Shown in pieces: positions 16,057 to 21,832 of a stretch of 21,832 bases of DNA; within the stretch, counting starts at the first letter, position 1, and each line of letters begins with the position of its first letter. The notes below the pieces were generated by a model that saw nothing but the letters and a program-made list of their open reading frames with translations, did no database searches and was not told where the DNA came from. Origin of the DNA: UBA10427 sp003500135 (lineage in GTDB: Bacteria > Bacteroidota > Bacteroidia > Cytophagales > Cyclobacteriaceae); assembly GCA_963966275.1 (NCBI GenBank), contig CAWZYQ010000061.1, positions 1 to 21,832 of the forward strand, written 5' to 3'. The position numbers and the translations under genes are program-made.

Positions 16057-19000
16057 TCATTGTCCCACATTTACTTTACCGTAATTTGTGATCTGAACCC
16101 CTACATTATTATTTTCAGGATTAGAATCATTAACTTTTAATTCGCCTTGAATATTAATTGTATTTCCATCTACTTGCAGAAATGAATTATTTACCTCATC
16201 AGATATTGTAAGGGATTTACATTCTGAATCAGACGATAAATGTATGATATGCCCTTTAATAACTACATCAGATTCAATGCCTGGAATAGTACCATCGGGT
16301 AGTCCACCTTCCATTGGAGACCAGTTATTTGGATTTGACCATTCCCCATTATGAATAGAATAATGTCTACTTGAAAACTCTATATTCATTGGTGTGTAGG
16401 TAGTATTGTATATTCTTGTGTTCAAACCAGCGAATGAAGTATTAATCACTGTAATAGGAATATCAGCTGCTTCCGAATCTCTTTTATCTGATTGGATGAT
16501 AGTTCCACGGTTCGCATCAGGACCAAGGCTTGCTTCCCCCCCTGTGATACTAATTCCATGACGATTGTAATCTAAAATTTCATTTGTTTCATTCCAAATA
16601 ATCCGTACTGCAACTCCATTTTCTCTATTCACTATGAAGCTTGGATTATTTAAATTAAAATTGAAATCAAATCGATCCTGACCCCAGCCCTGCCAGGGAC
16701 TTACGCTTGGTTGAAATTCAAAACATGCCACAGTTTTGTGTCCGCTTTCATAATTTTCTGTTATGGTATTAGCTATTTGTTCATCCGACATATTCTTGGT
16801 GTCCACATACATGTCCTCATAATATATGGTGAATGTTCTTAAAGGATCATTATTGTGGTCCCTAATTAAAAAAACACCATTCAATTCGTCAAAAGAGGGA
16901 AGTTTAAAGGTACAGTTATTATAGTTCTCCTCAAATGGCGCGGTTAATTTCCGCGTGTTATATCTGACTACTCCCATTGGAAACAGGCAATTATTATAAG
17001 TGATTTTACTTCCGGATGTATGCCAAATTTGTGGTGATCTGATTGTTGAATTATTAAATTCAATAGGCGCTGTAAATTCATCCCATAATTGCAGGGAATT
17101 AAACTCTTTGCATTCAATAGACACGATACTATTATATCTGAAATTAATGGCATCCCGATCATCCCTTCCCTTTACATGTGACACATAAAAGCGACCTTTT
17201 CCCAATATATTGTATTCTCCGGCCCCACCACGCCAGTCACTAATTATGGAATGATGTTTTGAAGTATCTGTATTGAACCAAATCACTGCATCTTCCTCAA
17301 AGAAAATATCGATGCCCGGCATAGTGATATGTTCGTCTCTGTAGGTGCCTTTTCTTACATAAACCAGATAATTCAGACTATCATCCTGATACATATTGTA
17401 TGCCGCAACGGAAGCTTTATGAGGTAAAGACCATGGATTGTAGGGGTCATTTATAACTGCCAGACTGTCAACACCATGCATATCTACATGCAATACTTTA
17501 TCATAATTATCTACGATGTTGTTTATTTCTATAACTTTAACAATAATATCCCTTCCAGAGATTTCTAAATCAGTAACCCAATCATTTGTTTTTACACAAT
17601 AATAGTTGCCGGCATCATCCAATGAGGCGTTCTCAATAGAATATATATTGCTAGTGGCACCCACTATGGCATACGTTGAATCTGCCGTTTTTTTATACCA
17701 TTGATATTTCGTGTGTTCGCCATCTAATGGTATGCTAAATTCAATTTGGCCTTCTAAAGGAATTGAATAAAATTGAGGATCATGAACTTCACCACGTAAA
17801 TATTTAGTTGACTGATTTTCAACAGAAATACTATTAAATATTGTTTGACCGGGACCAGTATATACTTTTTCCAGCTCTGAGAAAGAAAAAAAGTTCCAGA
17901 TAATGTTCAAATTCATTTGATAGGCCCAAACGGGAAATTGATTATTCTGGAAACCAGTGAGTTCATTATCAGATAAATCGATGTCTGAAATGTATTCAAT
18001 ATGAAAAATTGAATTGGGAATTTTGCCGCTTAAAAGGTAATTATACGCAAAACTCATTCTCTCAAGTCTATTTAATCCACCGAGAGATTCAGGGATCTCG
18101 CCTGTCATTCCAACATATTCTAATGATAATAATGTCACATCACCATTCTCAACAAAAACACCCCACCAGTTTGCAAAATCCTGGTTGGTTGTTCCACCTG
18201 TCAACCAATGGATATTGTAATCTCGTGCCCAGTTGACCCCTCCAGTTTGCTCATAAAGATCAACCAATGCTTCATACTCAACTTTGTCCCATACATACCC
18301 CTGTTCATATGCTTTAAAAGATATTTCCAGATAACCTTCTTGTTTATAATTAATCGAATCACCACTTCCGTTATAAGGGAATAGCGATAAAAAATATTCA
18401 GCATCAGCCGTCAAATTATAGATTTCAAAATTATCATCTACAAAATTCTGCACATAGTAACCATCGCTAATTTCATCTCCTGAATTAAAACCATTATCTC
18501 CACCGGTATATACAACACCGTCTTTAGGCAATATGGAAATCGGATTTGTACCAATAACAGCAATTATTCCTTCTGCACCTTCCCTTTGAGCACTTCCCCT
18601 GGCATGGTTAGTGGTTATTCGACCGAACTCAATTTCTTTAATCGAATGCTCCGGTTCAACTGCCAAGGGCTGTTCGGACAAACTGGTATTCAGATATAAA
18701 TCAGATACCTCGCCCGCAGATAAAGCTTTATCATATACTCTTAAGTCGTCAATCCATCCATTCCAATACTCATTGGACATATTGATTTGATTTCCTACAA
18801 AGAACTTTGACAGGCTTAGATTCCATGACTTATCTGCCCGGTATAACTCCATCCCATCAGCATATATTGTTGCAGAAGTTCCGTCATATGTTAATACTAT
18901 ATGATGCCATTCATTATTTTGCCAGAAGTCTTGTATTTGTATATCATTTCCATACCCCCCTCCAATTAGTTGAGTGTTGTTCTGACCAATAAACATTGCG

Positions 19001-20031
19001 CTATTATTACTCGCTTCCCCATACGAAAAAATTATCCGATAGCCATTATCGGTTGTGGTGGATTTGGCCCAGACGCTTATAGAACGTGGTGAAAGTCCGT
19101 CTGGAAAATGACTTGTATTGGTATTTAATTCCAAATATTGATTCTGCCCATTCAAAAATAGCGATTTAGCACCTTCTTTTCTATCAAATTCGAAAACCGA
19201 GCCATTGTAGGCAATAGCACCAACATTAAAATTTGAACTATCTGTTAAATCTCCCTCAAAGCTCAATCTTAGTACCGGTTCATCTGATATGGGTTGAGGC
19301 AACGGGATATTCAAATGAACAATTTGACTCAACGATGATATTCCGAAATTATTAAAGGCCTGTACCCTTAAATATAAATCCTGATCATAAGAAAAATCAC
19401 CAATGGAACAATTGGTGATATTTGCCTCAGTTGTATCCAAAGGGTTGAAATTTAATGTGTCTCCCATTGATAAATACACTATGAAACCACCTTCATTATC
19501 CGAATTATCGTGCCATGATAATTGAATGGAATCTTTTATTACACCATCGAACTCAAAGGAGGTTGGAGCAATAAGAAAATCATTAGGCAAAGGAGAGATT
19601 TTGGTATTATTATAAAGAAATCTTATTTGACGTGGATTTAATGCAAAATCATATACCTCCAAATTATCTATCATACCTTCCCAATGACTACCACTTTCAT
19701 CAACTAGTTCACCAATGTAGATATTGTTGGCAATCAAATTCCAGTCGTGCTCCGCTCTGTTGAGTTCACTGCCATTGGCATACAAAACAGCCTCATTACC
19801 GTCATATGTAATGGCCACCTGATGCCATACACCTTCCTGCCAGAAGCCATTGGCTTCCACATTTTTATCCCATCCAAAAGCACCCCCTATCAGCTGGTTG
19901 CCATTTTGGCCTATATACATAGCATTCGCATACCAGGGTTGGCCATACGATAAGATATAACCATTATTTGGCACTTCTGTGGTTCTGGCCCAGACAATGA
20001 TCGTTCTGGGAGAATAGCCATCAGGGAGCAC
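16057..20031 (-). CDS. C-terminal piece of interrupted protein: LamG, Fn3, LRR, Ig, beta-helix-like
   Basis: The frame stays open for 1324 codons from a GTG at 20031; no ATG, GTG or TTG occurs between it and the stop at 20149. It has no signal peptide, so it is probably not made as a functional secreted protein unless the stop is suppressed. Parts in order: remainder of LamG 1 (1-148), Fn3 (about 152-245), LamG 2 (about 251-452, sharing IGQN-x-x-QLIGG and DGLSPRSISVWA-like motifs with LamG 1), an Fn3-like domain (about 462-575, FPYNGSGDSINY), leucine-rich repeats (about 580-725, LSLEYVGMTGEIPESLGGL and DLSDNELTG), an Ig-like domain (about 755-835, YQWYKK, DDAGNYYC), a region resembling a right-handed beta-helix (about 845-1215) and a terminal GEWSNPNNWS module (about 1222-1324). 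A sugar-binding surface or matrix protein is the best guess. Confidence 0.65.
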   Translation of the reverse strand: MLPDGYSPRTIIVWARTTEVPNNGYILSYGQPWYANAMYIGQNGNQLIGGAFGWDKNVEANGFWQEGVWHQVAITYDGNEAVLYANGSELNRAEHDWNLIANNIYIGELVDESGSHWEGMIDNLEVYDFALNPRQIRFLYNNTKISPLPNDFLIAPTSFEFDGVIKDSIQLSWHDNSDNEGGFIVYLSMGDTLNFNPLDTTEANITNCSIGDFSYDQDLYLRVQAFNNFGISSLSQIVHLNIPLPQPISDEPVLRLSFEGDLTDSSNFNVGAIAYNGSVFEFDRKEGAKSLFLNGQNQYLELNTNTSHFPDGLSPRSISVWAKSTTTDNGYRIIFSYGEASNNSAMFIGQNNTQLIGGGYGNDIQIQDFWQNNEWHHIVLTYDGTSATIYADGMELYRADKSWNLSLSKFFVGNQINMSNEYWNGWIDDLRVYDKALSAGEVSDLYLNTSLSEQPLAVEPEHSIKEIEFGRITTNHARGSAQREGAEGIIAVIGTNPISILPKDGVVYTGGDNGFNSGDEISDGYYVQNFVDDNFEIYNLTADAEYFLSLFPYNGSGDSINYKQEGYLEISFKAYEQGYVWDKVEYEALVDLYEQTGGVNWARDYNIHWLTGGTTNQDFANWWGVFVENGDVTLLSLEYVGMTGEIPESLGGLNRLERMSFAYNYLLSGKIPNSIFHIEYISDIDLSDNELTGFQNNQFPVWAYQMNLNIIWNFFSFSELEKVYTGPGQTIFNSISVENQSTKYLRGEVHDPQFYSIPLEGQIEFSIPLDGEHTKYQWYKKTADSTYAIVGATSNIYSIENASLDDAGNYYCVKTNDWVTDLEISGRDIIVKVIEINNIVDNYDKVLHVDMHGVDSLAVINDPYNPWSLPHKASVAAYNMYQDDSLNYLVYVRKGTYRDEHITMPGIDIFFEEDAVIWFNTDTSKHHSIISDWRGGAGEYNILGKGRFYVSHVKGRDDRDAINFRYNSIVSIECKEFNSLQLWDEFTAPIEFNNSTIRSPQIWHTSGSKITYNNCLFPMGVVRYNTRKLTAPFEENYNNCTFKLPSFDELNGVFLIRDHNNDPLRTFTIYYEDMYVDTKNMSDEQIANTITENYESGHKTVACFEFQPSVSPWQGWGQDRFDFNFNLNNPSFIVNRENGVAVRIIWNETNEILDYNRHGISITGGEASLGPDANRGTIIQSDKRDSEAADIPITVINTSFAGLNTRIYNTTYTPMNIEFSSRHYSIHNGEWSNPNNWSPMEGGLPDGTIPGIESDVVIKGHIIHLSSDSECKSLTISDEVNNSFLQVDGNTINIQGELKVNDSNPENNNVGVQITNYGKVNVGQ

Positions 20032-20148
20032 CTCCGCACCTGAACTTACCCTCAGATATTGATTTTGTCCATTGAGTTGAAGAGATGCAATGCCTTCTTT
20101 TCTCTGAGTGACAAAATTTGGATCCCCGTAAATCTCAAGATCAATATC

Positions 20149-21090
20149 TTAGGATGAACTATCTTCAAAATTGCCATCAAAACTCCATTTGACGATGGTA
20201 TAACCAGGGTTCGACTCAGTATATATTTTAACTATGTCTGAATATTCAGACACTCCACTTCCGTTATAAGCCCTCACCCTGTATTGATAGATTTCATCCA
20301 AAGCCAGGTTATTGATTGAGTAGGTGCTTATATTGGTATTTACCGTATCTCTGGTTGAGAAATTTCCGGTTGCACCTTTGTCTTCTTCAATGATATAACC
20401 CGATTCATTGCCGGCGTTGTCTTGCCACTCCAGTTGTATGGCATTAGCTCCTGTAATAGTAGCTAACAGATTGCCCGGGGCAATGATCGTATTGGGATTC
20501 TGTTCGGCAATTACGATTGAAGTGATGTAGGTCCAACTGGAGTTTTGGCCACTGGAGATGTTCACCACTACTTCTCCATTACTATCAGGAGTGATATTAT
20601 AGACATCGGCTGTCTCCGAATAGTTGTTCGAGGCGTTGATCGAATCTTTTTTACTTCCTATGCTATAGACAGTCGTCCGATCCGCATCGTTATATTCCTG
20701 GTAAGCGTAGAAGTTAAAATGGTATTGCTTGCTGACATCCAGATTCCGGATCGTCAAAGTCATCGGCCCATTTCGGTAGTACTTGGTTTTTGTGACGTGT
20801 GCGGGGTATACCCACCCCATCCCGTCGGGCACACCACTATCTCTAATACCAGCCACAAAGTCCAATTCAACAGTGATACTACTTGGGTTTCCCTGATCAT
20901 TAACCAGATTATCATAAACGGTATAGTGGCTCGTCTGTCCCATGGTGTAGTTCCATGGTGATACTTCCGGGTCGGTTGTATTGCTGAAGTTCAGCATGAC
21001 TTTTTCCTCCTGTCCATATACTACCATAACTTGGAAAAATATAAGGGCAATTGCCATTCGTTTGCTAAGTGCGGTTAACAGGGTTCTCAT
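20149..21090 (-). CDS. N-terminal piece of interrupted protein: signal peptide, binding-like domain, Fn3
   Basis: The 313-residue product begins with a basic stretch and a hydrophobic signal peptide ending near VYGQ (residue 27); Met12 is a possible alternative start. Residues about 28-200 form a beta-rich domain (LTIRNLDVSKQYHFNFYAY and so on) of the kind found in secreted carbohydrate-active or binding proteins; I cannot name the family. Residues about 205-297 are a fibronectin type III domain (LEWQDNAGNESGYIIEE, YQYRVRAYNGSG). The product then enters a LamG domain (VKWSFDGNFEDSSS) and stops at once at TAA 20149-20151. It could be exported to the periplasm but lacks any sorting or anchoring domain. 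Sampled GC is higher here (32 of 60 bases at 20761-20820) than in most of the downstream part. Confidence 0.7.
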   Translation of the reverse strand: MRTLLTALSKRMAIALIFFQVMVVYGQEEKVMLNFSNTTDPEVSPWNYTMGQTSHYTVYDNLVNDQGNPSSITVELDFVAGIRDSGVPDGMGWVYPAHVTKTKYYRNGPMTLTIRNLDVSKQYHFNFYAYQEYNDADRTTVYSIGSKKDSINASNNYSETADVYNITPDSNGEVVVNISSGQNSSWTYITSIVIAEQNPNTIIAPGNLLATITGANAIQLEWQDNAGNESGYIIEEDKGATGNFSTRDTVNTNISTYSINNLALDEIYQYRVRAYNGSGVSEYSDIVKIYTESNPGYTIVKWSFDGNFEDSSS

Positions 21091-21425
21091 AAAGGTTGAA
21101 TTAAAATTTTTAAAAACAGCTACAGTGTTGTTTCACCAAAATCTACATATGATATTGTAATCGTTATGGATTTTAAATGGAAAAAGCACAGTTGGACATA
21201 TGGGGCTTTTGCCTGTAATGACATCTGATGCATAAATTAATATTTTTAGAGAGAGACGAATGGATTCAATAGCATATAAAACAAAGGGAAACCAATTTCT
21301 ACTCTCCGGAAACTGAACATATTAGATCCTAAGTAGAATAAACTTACTAAATAAAAGTTATATTTAATAGTTCAAAATCAGTTTTTTAGGTGATCAATTC
21401 CTAAATCCTAAATATGAACCGCATA
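21091..21425. other. Intergenic region between tandem minus-strand paralogues
   Basis: I see no gene in these 335 bp. All three minus-strand frames directly after the stop at 21426 close within about ten codons, so no missing C-terminal domain lies here. On the minus strand a TAGATTTTG near 21150, about 55-60 bp before the ATG at 21090, resembles the -7 element TAnnTTTG with one extra base, without a clear -33 partner. A tandem TTTAGGA TTTAGGA (minus strand, near 21400) is the only small repeat. No strong terminator hairpin is seen. Confidence 0.4.
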
Positions 21426-21832
21426 TTATTCTACAACTATAACACGGGCATTATTCGATTTCTCTAATACGCATTGATATGTATTGGTTATCTCCCGCGA
21501 TAATTCAATGTTTTCCTGTACCGATAATACCCCTCCGTTCACCGATAAGACCGTATTGCCATTATCATTTCGAAGGATAAGTCTTTTTACATTCTGATTG
21601 TTTTCCAGTACGATCTGGTAACCATTGATTATTACGATATCTTCCGGTCCTGGAAATGCAGAAATTGCCGTTCCACCTTCAATATTTGACCAAATGCCAT
21701 TGGCATTCCAGTTTCCGGATGTCACAGCATAAAACGTGGAACTTCCACGTAAAAAGGAAGAAGCTATTTTTGGGGTCACTGCATTCTGATCATACATCGT
21801 AATATCAATCAACAACCGTTCAGATGGATCTA
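21426..21832 (-). CDS. 3' end of a secreted protein with NW-type terminal module (partial)
   Basis: The minus-strand frame is open from the window edge to TAA at 21426, giving 134 visible residues. A TTG at 21815 is not a likely start because the frame continues upstream (DPSERL) off the window. Residues from FYAVTSGNWNANGIWSNIEG to the end align along their whole length with the last roughly 100 residues of the neighbouring interrupted protein (HYSIHNGEWSNPNNWSPMEG): the pattern is GxWxxxxxWS, a Gly/Pro turn, DIVIINGYQIVL, then strands with a conserved NxxLxVxG. Both proteins stop at the same point of the module. The gene is therefore probably a tandem paralogue of the next gene. Such GxW...W modules are common in large Bacteroidota surface proteins; their function is unclear. 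Confidence 0.7.
   Translation of the reverse strand, partial: DPSERLLIDITMYDQNAVTPKIASSFLRGSSTFYAVTSGNWNANGIWSNIEGGTAISAFPGPEDIVIINGYQIVLENNQNVKRLILRNDNGNTVLSVNGGVLSVQENIELSREITNTYQCVLEKSNNARVIVVE

Larger units (their letters stand above)
16057..21090 (-). pseudogene. Multidomain secreted protein gene interrupted by an in-frame stop codon
   Basis: Read on the minus strand, one frame runs from ATG 21090 to TGA 16057 (1678 codons) with a single internal TAA at 20149-20151. No frameshift is involved: the codons on both sides (DSSS, stop, DIDLEIYGD) continue one LamG domain, which aligns with the second LamG copy (DSSNFNVGAIAYNG) downstream. The full order would be signal peptide, carbohydrate-binding-like N-terminal domain, Fn3, LamG, Fn3, LamG, Fn3-like, leucine-rich repeats, Ig-like, beta-helix-like region and a terminal NW-type module. 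No T9SS sorting domain is seen. The most likely readings are a recent nonsense mutation or a sequencing error. Programmed readthrough is possible, but no signal for it is visible. The two pieces are listed separately. Confidence 0.75.

Noticed and set aside
16057..21090. Two independent genes with the downstream one starting at GTG 20031
   Set aside because: The GTG start would fall in the middle of a LamG domain whose missing half is encoded in the same frame just upstream, so one interrupted gene explains the data better.

Overview
The window looks like chromosome of a gliding or surface-associated member of the Bacteroidota (Cytophagia/Flavobacteriia type). The evidence is two PorP/SprF-family outer-membrane proteins, two very large secreted proteins ending in the gliding-motility-type (type B) sorting domain of the type IX secretion system (T9SS), SprB-like repeats, no Shine-Dalgarno-like starts, and one match to the Bacteroidota -7 promoter element TAnnTTTG. 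Species cannot be read from the sequence, and there are no rRNA, tRNA, CRISPR or transposase genes.

Region 1 (1-5101, + strand) is a PorP/SprF protein with an unusual coiled-coil, poly-Gln and SPOR-like tail, followed after 54 bp by a 1067-residue secreted protein (IPT/TIG, seven FG-GAP-like Ca-binding repeats, Ig-like and PKD domains, type B sorting domain). The unit ends in tandem hairpins with T-tracts. Region 2 (5205-15540, + strand) has its own candidate promoter and leader hairpin. It encodes a 3116-residue adhesin (L-type lectin, cadherin-like domain, MAM-like domain nested in the first of 26 Ig/SprB-like repeats, type B sorting domain) and, 12 bp later, a canonical PorP/SprF protein. 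Each unit therefore pairs a type B cargo with a PorP/SprF protein, in mirrored order. The likely job is to export and display each large protein on the cell surface through the T9SS.

Region 3 (15541-16056) is a spacer between convergent genes. It holds a striking tandem array of ten exactly 22-bp AT-rich units (15687-15906), each with an invariant TATATA core and with an alternating C/T that gives a 44-bp super-period.

Region 4 (16057-21832, - strand) holds two tandem, apparently paralogous multidomain secreted proteins. The complete one (16057-21090) has Fn3, two LamG, LRR, Ig and beta-helix-like parts, but is cut by a single in-frame TAA inside its first LamG domain. The other is only the 3' end of a gene running off the window. 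Both end in the same roughly 100-residue module, and neither has a recognisable T9SS sorting domain. Most of this region is more AT-rich than the operons, with a sharp composition change inside the interrupted gene.
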